A stretch of DNA of 64,000 nt, taken from Entomortierella parvispora (Eukaryota > Mortierellomycota > Mortierellomycetes > Mortierellales > Mortierellaceae). The notes beneath the pieces are model-generated. The model saw nothing but the letters and a program-made list of their open reading frames with translations. It did no database searches and had not been told where the DNA came from. The DNA lies in contig OY752140.1 in NCBI GenBank assembly GCA_963573315.1, forward strand, positions 124,001 to 188,000. The letters are read 5' to 3'. Position numbers and translations under genes: made by a program. Every line of letters begins with the position of its first letter. Position 1 is the stretch's first letter. Positions 31,148 to 43,526 of the stretch are shown in pieces.

Positions 31148-34021
31148 TCACCATTGGAACCCATCTTTGGTGAAACTGGCATCTGCTTGGGAACCAAGCA
31201 AGATCATATCAAGATCCTCTTGAGAGATAGGTGGCTGTTGCATCATACCATCATTGGTGAAATCGAAATCAAACATGTCTTGCGACACCTGCTGCTGCTG
31301 TTGTTGTTGTTGTTGTTGCTGCTGCTGCTGCTGCTTTGGATCATCAAAAATGGTAGAGTTTGGCTGTTGAACGAATTGGTGCATGACCTGTTGGAATGAC
31401 GGTTGCTGTTGGGCATGGTGGTCCGTAGGGTGTCCGCCAACAGTCGTAGGCGACAAGGCAAGAAATTCTGTCCATAGCAAAAAGAAATGACCAATATCAG
31501 TTTCATTTTCCATCTATCGTGACTTGGAATATCAACAAAACTCAAAACTCTTACCATCTTCGGCCTGCTTAATGTCGGCACTGCTGGGTTGGTGTGGAAC
31601 GCAGGCATCATCAAACACGAGTCCGCTCACGCCAGTGTGGATAGCCTGTTGGCTAAGAGGACTCTGTTGGTGGCCGTTAAACCGACTTGAGGCGACCGAA
31701 CCAAACGACGGTGTAGGCGAAGACGAACCCTGATGCATTGGTGACTGAGCAGAAAAGAAATCCCCTTCTCCCTGGTTGTGGTTGTAAAAGGTGTCTGCCT
31801 CGTTCATGTTGGAGTCTTGAACGTCCTGATCCATGTTCTCATCACGCAAGGGACTTGACTCTGGACTGTGGCTGTTTCGGAGCCCGCTTCCAGCTGGGCT
31901 TGTTTGTGACGAAGGCGACGACTTTCTACTTGCGGACTTCGGCGTCACGACCTGTTGGCGATGAACGGGGTGAATAGGGTTTTGATGGAAAGTGCCGTCG
32001 GAAGAAATAAAAGACGATCCCAATAAGGACGACATGCGGGGAGAGCCCGAAGGGAACACTCCCGGATCTCGAGGTCCAACGGGGAGCGCAATGTTCCGTG
32101 GAAGACTACTAGCTTGCGCACTTCCAGAGCTCTGACCAGGCACTGGTCCAGTCGGAATATTCATTCCACCATTGCTAAAGGACCCAAATGAAGGAGAATG
32201 AGCTCCAGCTCCTGGGGATCCAATGGGTGCATAGGGAGTGTAACGGACATTAGAAGGCGACGAGGCCATTGGCGAGTTCACGGGTGGAGATCCGATGTGC
32301 ATGTTTCCCAAAGTGCGGTGGAGGGTATTCGAAGGAGAACCGATTGGGACGGGTGCGGAAGCAGCACTGGAGCGATTGGAGGGGTTACGATTGGCGCGGA
32401 TGATGTCGATCTCGCCTTGGAGTCGCTTGATGAGGTCAGCCTTCTTGCCTCCACCATGCTTTCCTCGTTGTCTCAGCATCTCTTTGAGTTCGGCTACAGT
32501 GACATCTTCAAAGTCAACGCGCTCCATAGCGTCATCCAGATGTTTTTGCTGCTCCTCTGTCCGAGCTTGGGAAGAAGAGTTTCTGGGGATGACTCGACCA
32601 ATCTGAATAGGCGCTGGTGATGATGCTGAAGTTGAGAGGAGAGCTGGACTACCGATAGGCAAGCCTTCGGAACCGGGGGTAGTATTGGAGGGCAGGACGA
32701 ATCGTTTCGCCTGGGCGTCCAGTCCAAGGTTTGGTGGAATCAGACTCTTTGCCATTGGTGAGGCAGCGATTGGTCTAGGCGCCAATGGAGAGGACTCTGA
32801 GGTCGATGAGCGCCGTTGAGCATTCAATGCCATCGATGAAGCAGCCGCCCTACGCTCAGCCAAAGTCATCGCAGGCGCACTCTCGCTCGTGGGCGTTGCT
32901 GATCCTTGAATTGAGCTCTCCGCCACTGCGCCAAGAGAAGCATTGAATGTCTGAGGATCCGGGGACTGAGCTTCGGCAGAACTGGCCTGGGGAGAAGTCT
33001 TCTTTTTTCTGATGGGTGGCGTCTTGGGTCCGTTATTTCCGAGACCTGGGCTCACCATGCCCTGCTGAACGTGAAACTGGTGAAGAGCAGCCTCCGCCTT
33101 AAGATCGAGAGAACCTCGACTGTTCTTTGGAAGACTCTGGCCAAAGAGAGCTTTGATGCCGCCTTGAGAAACTCGCGCAGTGGCAGTAGAGGGGCGAGGT
33201 CTAGATTTGATCTTTGAGCTCCCACCTGGCGATGACGCAGGACCGGGCGAAGCTTGCCGTGAAGTAAAGTAATCATCACCTCCATAGTTTCCGGGAGAGA
33301 GGGGCGAGTTGGCGGGAGAATACCCACTCGGGAACTGACCGAGTCCAGAGACGAACTGATGCTGCATTGGCATGTTGAACTGTGGCGAGGATGAGTAAGG
33401 GACACCGGGAGCAGGACTCTGAGGAAGTTGAGTTTGGCTGGCAAGCTCGAGCTGCATACGCAATTGCTGCTGTTGCTGCAACTGGTAGAGTTGCTGTTGC
33501 TGGCGAAGGTGCATTTGATGTTGGAGGGACTCGTTTGGGACTTCCCGCTTTTGCTGGCGCTCTGCACGTTCCATGAAGGAGGAAGGGTTGGGCATACTAA
33601 AGTGACTGCGAGCATTCGCACCCCAGTTCTCTTCATTCACATCCGCCTGCAGTACCATATCTACTTCGGTGGATTCTCCATAGGTATCAGAGGCCAAGAA
33701 CGAGGTCCAATCGCTCGAGGTCATATCACTAATAGCATCCTTGTGGCCAGGATGGAAGGGCAGACCCATGGTCGAAGCCATGATGGTCACATTATTGGAG
33801 GGAACCGAGGACGAGAGATGCTCCTGGAATGGCGACGAATGAAACTGAGGGTTGCCCTGCTGTTGCAAATGCTGTTGTTGGTAGTGGTGGTGCTGGTGTG
33901 CTTGATGTGGCTGCTGATGTTGCTGGTTGTGGTTAGGGCCAAGGTCAAGCTGGATCTGCTCGGCCGTTAAGGCCTGGGTCAACAGACTGCTGCTGTTGAG
34001 ACTGGGCGGTGGGAAATTCAT
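31148..34021 (-). CDS. SAP-domain, glutamine-rich nuclear regulator
   Basis: Two exons: 34021-31555 and 31467-31148 (928 residues). A SAP motif (about residues 500-540; VTVAELKEMLRQRGKHGGGK) predicts DNA or chromatin binding. The rest is serine-, proline- and glutamine-rich and probably disordered. One polyglutamine run of about 14-16 residues is near the C-terminus (plus-strand CTG/TTG repeat at 31289-31334). The last exon ends in acidic-hydrophobic text (DMFDFDFTNDG, ISQEDLDMILLG) that resembles a transcriptional activation domain. The combination of SAP and activation-like tail recalls myocardin-type coactivators, but no RPEL or other defining motif was seen, so orthology is not claimed. 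The gene converges with SCO1, 200 bases away. Confidence 0.85.
31289..31334. repeat. Trinucleotide (CTG/TTG) tract in SAP gene
   Basis: A run of CTG and TTG triplets encodes polyglutamine on the minus strand. The mix of CAG and CAA codons (in sense) should slow, but not stop, length change. Confidence 0.8.
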
Positions 34022-35506
34022 GTTTGGGTGGATCCAAAAGCGGTGCGGTTACACGAGAGCAGGTTGACGGTCTATGCGGGTTTTGGGAACACAAATAAGT
34101 TTTTTTGGTTAGTTTTTTTAGTGCGATCTTGGGCTGCAAGGTCTGTGCTTGGCCACGTCCGTTGTTGGTCAGGGCCCCCTGATCACCCAGATCACCATGA
34201 CATGCAAGTATGCCAGTCGCTTGGCAACGCAGTTGTAGAAAGAGAGCAAGAAACAACCCCCATGGGGCTACAGACTTCAAAACGCCATACGACCAAAAAA
34301 AGTGTGAAGACAAACTGACAAACTTACTTTTCGTAACAACGAACAACGATGTACGACTACAATGTACTTTGGTGGAAAGGGTTGCTCCTCTTGCAGTCGG
34401 TCGCTTGATCTTTTTTCTCAAGGGATATAGCCAAGGAGTGGTGCCCGAGGAAAAGGGAAAAGGGAGAGAGAAGGGGAGAGAAAGAGAGAGGGAGAAGATT
34501 GTTGCGCTGCAGAGGAAAGGCTCTCTATTTTTTTTTCTTGGTCTGGTGATGTGGCTCCTGCGCGGACAAACCGGGAATAAAGCTGACGAAGACAGACTAA
34601 GAGATGGAGGAAGCAATAGACGACTGGAGAGGAAGAAACAAGGTCGGTCTTGGCGTCAAGGATGCGACGAGTCTGATCCCGGAGATGTAATGAATGGAAA
34701 AAACAAGAAAACGTGAAGAAGGAAGGAAACAAGATGCGATGGATCAATCCGAGACGAAGAAGACTGAGAAAAGAAAGATTCAGAGGTTGGGACAGAGAAG
34801 AGAAAAGAGACTGAGTCTTTGAGACTGAGTATGGATTGAGCGACAAAGAAGACAAAAGACGTTTGCGTGTTGTAAGAAGGAATGAATGGAAGGCGATGAG
34901 ACACCGAGTGCTCAGATGGAAGAATGATCTCTACTGCTGTTGTCCGTGCAGGGGACGGGCGTCGGTTTCTCTTCTGGTTTCGCTGACAAAGAAGGGCAAG
35001 GAAGGGAAGAGTTGAAGGGATTGGAGGTGATGAACGCGGGTGCAAAGGGAATGAAGATGAAGAAGAAGAAAGATCCGCCTCTCTTTGCTGGCCAAGGAGA
35101 TCTTTTCTCTTCTTTTGCCCACGACCCAAAAGTCGATTTTTTTTTTTTTTTTGTATCTCTTGGGAGGAAGCCTATTTTTTTTTTTTTTTTTTGCTGTGTC
35201 GCAGTTCAGACCATTGTTGTTGTTGCTCTCTCCAGTTATTATTGTTGTTGACATCGTCATTGTTGTTTTCTCCATTGGACGAGAGGATGCTAATCTACCT
35301 TCCTCCCCAATCCCGTGACCGAATGGCTTTCGTTACCTCATCGTTCACTTCCCGTGTCGGGGTCCGGGGACACTGACCCTCTGTCTCAGGTGTTGAAACC
35401 GCACCTGTTCTCTCTCCCTGGGTCAACGTGCGCGGCGGAAAAAGAAAAAAAAAAGTGGTCCGCTGGGAAATGTATTAACTCAATGGCTGCAGGAGGGATA
35501 GTTTTC
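34022..35506. other. Long upstream region of SAP gene
   Basis: About 1.5 kb with no supported gene. From 34430 to 34900 the plus strand is purine-rich with many GA and GAA runs. T tracts of 14-16 bases lie at about 35138-35152 and 35176-35191. It probably contains the promoter and long 5' UTR of the SAP gene and the short 3' UTR of the MAPKKK gene. Confidence 0.45.
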
Positions 35507-38500
35507 TTATAACGACAGCTGTTGGATATAAAGGTGTCCGAGGAGGATCCTGGCCGACGGGCGGACGTGGTAGTCACTAAAGCCGACAAGGAGAGAAAGA
35601 TACATTTCGAATCAATAAAGTTCTCTTCCTCGCTTGGACCCCATATTCACCTTCTTCCCTGGTTTTGGTGGTTTGAACATAAAAAAAGGCAACCCACTTA
35701 CACTTCAAAAGTCATCTTGAGGAAGTCCTTGGCGTCATCCGAGATGTCCTCAGGGATATCGGGCGTGCAGTTTGATCCGATCTGGAAGAGTGCCTGCATC
35801 TGTGAAAACTGTGGGAACGGATGCGTGCCCGTAAACATCTCAACAATCAAACAGCCCAAACTCCAGATGTCTGCTTTGTATGTCGTCTCAATCTGCTTCA
35901 CCACTTCGGGCGCCATCCAAAATGTTGATCCTTGGAGAGAAGGTCGCGAGGACTTGACCACGTTAATCGATTTGAGATCTACAGGTCGTTTGAAGAGGGA
36001 TATGACAGACAGTTAGCGTTCGGCCGTGTGGTGAGGAAGACAAACAACGAAAACAAATAAAACTTACGGTCCTCAACCTTCTTGGAGATGCCAAAGTCAG
36101 AGATCTTGATGCATCCCTTGTTGTCAACCAAAATGTTGGCTCCTTTGATATCTCGATGAATGATATCACATTCATGCAGGTAATCCAATCCCTCCAAGAT
36201 CTGCTTCACGAACGACCGCACCAGAACCTCCGAGAACGGTCCGTAGTTGGCCAGCAGCGTTGCAATGGACCCTCCGGGCACGTATTCCAAAAAGATGTTG
36301 ATATGACCCTTCTCAATATCCGATCCAATATACTGTACAATACGTTCGTGATGTAACTCCTTCAGAAGATCAATTTCTCGCTCCAAAGCCTCGACCAATG
36401 TCTTCTGTTTGTCCTCCTTGTAAGAGTTGTTCACAGGCAGCTCCACCTGCTTCACTGCCATGAACGTTCCAAACTGTCTATGCCAACCCAGCGACACTTT
36501 TGCAAAAGATCCCATGCCGATGAACTTGCCGCGAATCCACCACGAGTAGTCATTCTCCAACGGAATCACACCATTCTCCCTCGCTGCATCCGCTCCACGG
36601 TTTCCAAGACCCAGTCCAGGCGCACGCGGTCTAGGTATTGCCTCGACCGCCCCCACTCGAGGTGAGAAGGAGGACAGAGATGAAATGGATCCTGCGTATG
36701 ACTGTCGATTGAGCGATTGAGTACTGTGGTACCGCTGACTGGCCAGGGATATCCGTGAAAGACGCGCCGCCGCTGCCCGTCGAGTCGCCGCGTCTTCTGA
36801 CCGACCAGAGCCTGAGCGAGAAGGGAGAGAATCACTGGAGCCATTCGAGATGCCATTTGAAATAGTACTTCGTTGGCTGAGAGAGCTTGCTGGTCGCGAA
36901 GGTACGGTTCGGGCAGCCCCATCAGAGTGCTCTGATACAACGACACCAGGAATTCCTGGTCTTGGTGTTTCCTGTCTAAGTGGCACCAAAGTATCTTCAT
37001 CCCTCCCTTCCTCCTCGTCCTCATCCTCGTCTTCAATGATCTCGGTCTTTCCGGGGGGAAGCCCTCCTGCGTTGTCTGCCGTCGAGTCTCTTCCAGTATC
37101 CTGTTCATCACTTCCATCAATATCGACAGAAGTTGCCAATGCATCCGCCTCAGCCTCCTCCTCCTCCTCCTCTGCTGCTGCCTCGTCCGCCTCTTGCAAC
37201 GAAAGGTGGGCCAGAGATTGGGACAGGACATCGGCCGCACCAGGTTCAATCATGTACGAGTGGCGGGGTATATAGGAGTTGCGACTCATAATAAACTGAG
37301 AGTTCCTGAACAGGAGCGAATTCCGAACATGGCTGACCTCCTGCAAAAGCTCCTTGCGATGACCTGGGAAGTACTCTGCCAAGTTATTCTCAATAATCTC
37401 GTCTGGGGGTCGCTGTCCAAAGAAGGTCTGCATTTTTGACGATTCCTTGAAAGATTGGGATGTTGGTGAATGTGGATCGGTGCTGCCACCGCCTGTTGCA
37501 TCGGCCCCATGGACAGCTCCGTTGCCGATATTGCCTTGGATACGAACTCTCGAAGCCGTGCCTCTCCTCTTGAGGACATCATGACTGACGGGCAGATGCT
37601 TTTTGCGCAAAATCAGCCGTTCCTTTTCCGGCCTGTCTAGACTTCTGCAGATATCAAGCAACTCGTCGTCGTTCAAACTTCGAGCTATATTTTTTTTCAT
37701 TGAGATAGTGGTTTAAAAAATTATCCATATGGCATTCGAGCTGACCGCATGAAAACTTACCATCACCAGTTTCTCCTGACAACGTAAAGATGGAATAGCG
37801 TCCCATTTCGTCCGTAATGTTGAATTTGTGCAGGACCCGGGTATAAACAGTTGCCGCATCGGTCACATCCTGCACATTGACAATCCTGGACTGCCTTCCA
37901 TCGTCGAAAACCCTGATACAGCGCTATGAATGGATGCCACAGTCATTCGTTAGCCAAAAGATTTGAATCAATAGCTCCTCTCTATACAATTGGATGAGCA
38001 CAGGCACGAAAGAAAGGATCGATCATTACATGTTTGACAGACTCCAAGGACATGATATCGCCTTCGTGTGAGGACCGCTATATTGAAAAGGGATAAAAAA
38101 AATCAAAGTCGTATCAGCATTCAACTTCTTCATAATCCTGAGAAAAAGGAAAAAAGCACTCCGAACCCCGTACCGGTGTCCGTGGTGAGGTAGGCTCTTC
38201 AAAATGGGTCTGCTTCTTGGAATTGGACCTTGCCAGCGACTTTGAGTTGGCTCGCTTCAGATTCAATGTCTTGGAGGAACCAGACCGCTTGAGTGACTTC
38301 AACAAGGATCCATCACCCAATCCATAATCCTTCTTATTGGGCACTTCCAGTTTTTCCTGCTTTTGGTGAATACGGTCGACAAAACCACAGCACAGCAAAA
38401 ATCGCATCATTGTGAAGGGGGGTTGTGGCAAGAACAGGGCGAAGAGGAAAAACAAAGAGGAAAAAAACGAACAGGAGAAGACGAACGAGGAGTTTGGGTT

Positions 38501-39219
38501 AATGCGTTAGAGAAGCACCGGATATAAAGGGGGGGAACCTGGACACAACACTCATACTCCCACACACTCTCTCTCCCCCACCCACACACACATACACAAG
38601 CACGCTGCACGACTGAAGAACCTCAACGGTTGGTCACTAATGCACCTTGATGCGCTTACCTTATTATAATAGCTGCTGATATTGCTTCCAAGGCCATTGC
38701 CGTTACTGATGCTGCTGCTGTTGTTGCTGTTGTTTCCACTACTTAATTGTCCATTGGCGTGGTGTCCACTCTGGGAGTGAGGGTGGTGAACAGCAACACA
38801 CCGGACACGCAGTGTCTTCACAGCCGTCAGTATCCTGATCCTGTCTGCTAAGGAACTGATGCCCATTTCCTTGAGTGCATAGTGGTCCAATTCGAGTAAG
38901 GATGTGCCTCGGACACAGTGCTCTATTGTGAAGGAAACAAGCGTCCAATGACGAGATTGCTCAGCATCTTGTTCTTTTGATGGGCATTGTATGGCAAACT
39001 ATCAGAAAGGTACGAGGAATTACCGACAAAGAGTTGGCTGTAATGGCCCATCTTGTGATCCTGGAGCCACAAGGCGATGCCGTCGTCGTCCCATTGACGC
39101 ATGATTTCATAGTAGGAGGTCGCATTTGAGTACGCATGCAAGTCAAAGGTAGGGGTAGTTGGCGTGGGAGTTCCACTCGAAGCGGAGAAGGTAAAGGACC
39201 GAGGGGACGAGCTGGTCAT
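35507..39219 (-). CDS. STE11: MAP kinase kinase kinase, Ste11/Byr2 type (SAM-RA-kinase)
   Basis: Eight exons: 39219-39024, 38922-38660, 38359-38174, 38077-38030, 37923-37761, 37684-36068, 35978-35702 and 35576-35507 (939 residues). It is the top kinase of the pheromone/osmotic-stress MAP kinase cascade. The SAM domain (about residues 40-105) ends [16 protein letters not shown] Ras-association domain (about 232-290) includes [14 protein letters not shown]. The kinase domain (about 665-935) has the glycine loop [11 protein letters not shown], lysine in [27 protein letters not shown] and STFWMAPEV, so it looks active. The last exon supplies [14 protein letters not shown]. The linker before the kinase is serine-rich with an acidic run. 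The acceptor of exon 3 could be three bases further on (38356). Confidence 0.93.
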
Positions 39220-39851
39220 GGTCGTGGGTGGTGAATCCCCGCCGGCAAGAGATGTGAAGAGGTCAAAAGTATGCGTGCAAGGGAGAGATGAGAGCCGAAT
39301 AGAGTATGCGAGGAAGAAAGAAAAGAAGGAAACGAGAGAGGAGAGGCCAGGAAGGGAAAGAGGAGGAAGAGGAAGAGGAAGAGAGAAGGTGCAGAGGACA
39401 AGGAGAGAGGGGACAAGGAATGCATCCAGACACTCAAAGCTGCGCTCGAGCACAAAAGAAAAGAAAGAAGGGCTTGTCGTCCAGCCAGGCCGCTCTGTTC
39501 CTTCTTTCTGTCCACATCACGCCTCGAGTTCATTGTTACACCCCTTCCCTTCAAGCCTCACATCATCACATGCTCTTCTCGCGGCACTCATTCGCCACCT
39601 CTCACGTGTGTTGCTCACTTTTCGTTTTGCATGGCTCATTTTCCTCACAATCATCCAGCCGTTGCTTGATTCTTGACACCGTTCACATCCGCATGATTTA
39701 GAGAATGGACGCCACCATTTCTCGTGCGACGACATATTGAAGTAGTCCGAAACTTCCATATATCCACCCAAGTGAAAAGAAATGGGCGTACAGTGGATTT
39801 GTTCAAGCCTTCATCCAGTTATTTATGATAGCTGCATGCTGGGCTTCGGTA
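39220..39851. other. Upstream region of MAPKKK gene
   Basis: 632 bases between the MAPKKK start and the stop of the F-box gene. The part next to the MAPKKK start (39300-39420) is a GA-rich tract on the plus strand. No gene is supported. Confidence 0.5.
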
Positions 39852-42800
39852 CTAAAGGTAGTCCTCGGTTGGGTACACCTTGATCAACTCGCGGTTCATC
39901 ACGTAGTGGCCCTGCTTCGCATCCCACGACTCGAAATATTGGCCCACAGCTTCGATCCCCAGAGGCCCCAACTCTGATAGTGGCGGGACTGATGGCGCTG
40001 GAGTCGTTGGTACTGTCGTTAATGATGGTGCCGATGCTGCTACCGAACCCTCCTCTGGCTCTGCTTCTATACTGGTCTCAGCATGTGTATCTGTTCCCGT
40101 GGACTGTCCCAAAGTTGACAACGTTGCATTGCTGGATGATGATGATGACGACGACGACGATGACAGTGACGACGATGACTCCTCGTGGCCCTCCATTTGA
40201 ACGGCGTCAGCCCCATGTCTATATTCTCGAAAGAGTACCTGAATGTTTTCTTCAGCGACGTAGCGTCTCGATCCATCACTCAGAAGCACAGTGTAGAACG
40301 GCTGGTGACGCCCGTAAGCAAGGGACGAGTCGACGCTCATGTATCGAATCCATCCTTCCTCAGCTTCGCATTCTAAACAATAAAAAGAAAAGGCAATCTA
40401 ATGGTCAAAACCCCCATACTGTTGAGTTTGATATGGACAACAACATGTCTTTTCGATCCACTTACTTAAATCATATCCGTAAATGGCCCCAGTGTATCGA
40501 TAGAGCTTGTGTCTAAAAACCTCCCCCACATAAAACTGTGGCTCAGGCGGCCTACTTTGTCTCTCGGTTGCACTGGACAATCCCAAGTGTTTACTTGAAT
40601 CTGTCGGCTGCGTTGTATCCCCTGAGGTATCCGACACAGAACTGATGAAATGTTGCTGCTCTCCAGAGATAGAATCGTGTCGCTGCTGTTGATGAGGTGC
40701 ACTCATTGGGTGGCTATCGATCCTTGGCGAGGACGCCGTCACCTCAGTGTCAGGAGCTGGTATACCGAACGTGCATTGTCCTGCCTGCGCATCCTGTTCT
40801 GACAAACGCTTCAATCGCTGAGGTTCAACCACTCTGGGTCGCCTCCTTCTCCTGATCGATCCCACATCTCCTGCATCGTCCGCCATCTCCAGTTCTCGAA
40901 GTTGAGTTCTGAGAATCTTGACAGTCTCTTGGTTGGGGGAGCTGAAATGGCCCAGAGCATGAAGTCCCGCTCTACTATGGCCATAAACATGATGAGGACG
41001 CTGCTGTCCTGTCGATGGTGAGGATGACGTCGGAGAGTACGCTCTGGCTACCGACCGACGATGGTCATTGAGTTCAATGTCTTCCATTGCCGTCCGGATA
41101 AACCCAGCGTCCTCGGGCCAGAAATTAGCAAGATACTTGAGCCATAGAACATAGAGACCCCATCTATCGTTTCAAGAATAGAAGAGAGGAAGTGTCAATT
41201 CGCCGATTTTGGCAGTACCAGCTGATCTATACTTTCGAGACCTACTCTTCGCTAGGGTGAAGCACAATAAGCTGAGTAATTCCTGAATATAAACTTGTCT
41301 GGTGATCGGACCCTATCCTAGAAGAGTATTTGGGCGAAAATGAGATGTCATGGTCACACCAATAAAGCCACTGAGGAATATCCCGGTTCATACCTTCCTG
41401 CGCCCCCAGTTTGTTCTACTGCCAAAATGATGTTGCGAAGGCAGCGCAAAAAAATCTCTAGAGGAGGTGTGGGCAGGGCTCTGTATAGAGACGGGGGTAC
41501 TTCGATGCCCAAGGTCTTGAAGTAATCCTCATACTCGTCATCGCGCAGCAATTGGTGGGGAGGATGAAATAGATCAATGTAGAACACAGGGGGAGCCAGA
41601 GACAACGCTTGAGAAGGTGATAGCTCTGGATAAGACTCCAACCTTGGAGCGGCAGGCTTATATCGGATCATAAAGTGCTGTGGGAACCCCATGAGCTCCA
41701 CCCCAACTACGCCCACCCGGCTTGCAAGCTCTGCAAAGACAATACAAAGAGAGATGGGGATCCCGACCTTTCGAGTCAACACTTTGTCGATAAAACTGTT
41801 GAATGGGTCGTAATAGTTTTCCGTGTTGCCTTTGAATCCCTTCTCCAGCGTAAAGAAGCGGACCAAATCTCTTAGTCTCTGCTCCTGCGATTCGTAATAT
41901 CTAGTGAACCGTCCTGAGAGCGCGCTATATAGTCCATCATTTTGTCCGCGAAGACTATCAGGATCCTTGGCTTCTTCTGCTGATCCATCCTCGTGGCCGG
42001 AGAGACCAAGGCCGTGCCTTACTTGAGAGTCGATAACAATAGTTGGCGCAACTCCATGACTATCTGGCAGTGGTGATATCAAAAGGAATTCATCCGCTAG
42101 ATCCTGAAATTGCTGGTCGAGGTGCGAGAGTTCCAGTTCGTAGTTCGAAAACATGGCCATGAGTCCGCAACCCTGCCAGATGGGGAAAAGCTGCTCGTTT
42201 TGTCGATAGGCACGCCACTGATCCACAACCCAACCTCGCTGCAGACGCTTCAATGTCTTCCGGGCGTAAAATGTCCTAGTAAGGTTCTTTTCCTCTCCAT
42301 GAGTACCCGCAATAATGTTTTCGAGCACATCCCGAGCATGGACCATGCCAATACTGGCGATACCATCCATGTGACGCATCCTGTTCCTAGAATCTTCCAC
42401 AATCTCCTGAAGAAGCATCCGAACGATAGAGTCTTTCTCATGGCGCTCCCTGTAGACATGCTTCCACGATTCAGTTTCATAAGGTGGCTTTGAAGCTGAA
42501 TACCATGATCCAGGCGAATGAAGATCAGGTAGGGACTCTGGCGGAAATGGTGGCCTTGTTTTTGAGGGTTGGAGGGACATGTTCCCAATCAACAAGTCTA
42601 GCGGATCTGTAGGCTCCAATGTTGACGGTGTTGCTGGTGTCGAGGGGTCATAATAAGTTGAGAGAGGCGAAGGTGCTGGCCAGGTTCGCCACTTTGACAA
42701 ACAAAGCTGCATCCATAAACTGTTCTTGTTTGCAAGCTTTCCCCATGTACGACATGTCCGTGATGCCCTTGCAAGATCTAGTGTGCATTACAATGAAATG

Positions 42801-42958
42801 AATTCAAGAATTAGCATCGAACGGCAAGTGAAAATTCTCGCACTCATTCCTGTTTGGCAGGGTGGCTGCTTACCTCCGGCTGCAAGATAACGAAAGACTT
42901 CAAAGACACAGTCGTCTGGCAAAACCGGTGTTTGCCTAAAGCCTTTTCCGTTTGACAT
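39852..42958 (-). CDS. FBXO21-like F-box protein with transglutaminase-like and YccV-like domains
   Basis: Five exons: 42958-42874, 42777-41394, 41317-41246, 41163-40466 and 40372-39852 (919 residues). The F-box (about residues 10-55; LPDDCVFEVFRYL, then NKNSLWMQLCLSKW) should recruit SCF ubiquitin ligase. A middle region of about 400 residues resembles the transglutaminase-like SirB1-type domain of FBXO21 (KVGIPISLCIVFAELASRVG). The C-terminal YccV/HspQ-like domain (about 715-800) has FYVGEVFRHKLYRYTGAIYG, QPFYTVLLSDGSRRYVAEEN. The same three-part layout is found in animal FBXO21. Between the second and third parts lies a long serine-rich insert (about residues 550-710) not expected in FBXO21. 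The substrate is unknown. Confidence 0.88.
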
Positions 42959-43526
42959 GCGTGCGTTCAATGTTACCAATGAGATGTTAAAAGCTGTTGT
43001 TCATGTACAAATGAGGATTGATGGACAAACGGAGGACGAATGAGAGTGATCTTTGTAAGCGATCGTTACGTGACTGTCTCCCAGACGCGGATCGACCTCA
43101 ACTGATCGCGCTCAAGAACTCTTTGGGATGACAGGGTTGGATATGTTTTGTGCACCAAAGTTGATTCTGGAGATTGTTTATTGCTAACAAATTGTGTAAG
43201 AGCGTTCTTATCAAACTGGAGAAGGGGCGAAAGAGGAGGAACTGCGGGGATGAGGCAAGGGATGAGCGGACGTGAGAATTTTGCTGTACATGCTATGGGG
43301 ACTTTGGGGAAAGAGCTCTCTAAGAATAATAGAAAAGAAAAAAAGGCCCCCATGGGAATGGAGAATGAAAGTGGCGTGAAAACAAATAAAGTAGAAAGAA
43401 CGAGTATGTTGGGTAGGGACATGAAAAAGGAAAAAGAATGACAATAAATACAAGGCGAGAGAAGGTGCAAGGTTAGGGCAGGTCAATGGGGGTGTTATAG
43501 TGGCTGGTCGACGCAGAGAGGAAAGT
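42959..43526. other. Upstream region of F-box gene
   Basis: 568 bases between the F-box gene start and the stop of the homeodomain gene. No gene, repeat or site recognised beyond A-rich runs near 43330-43440. Confidence 0.45.
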
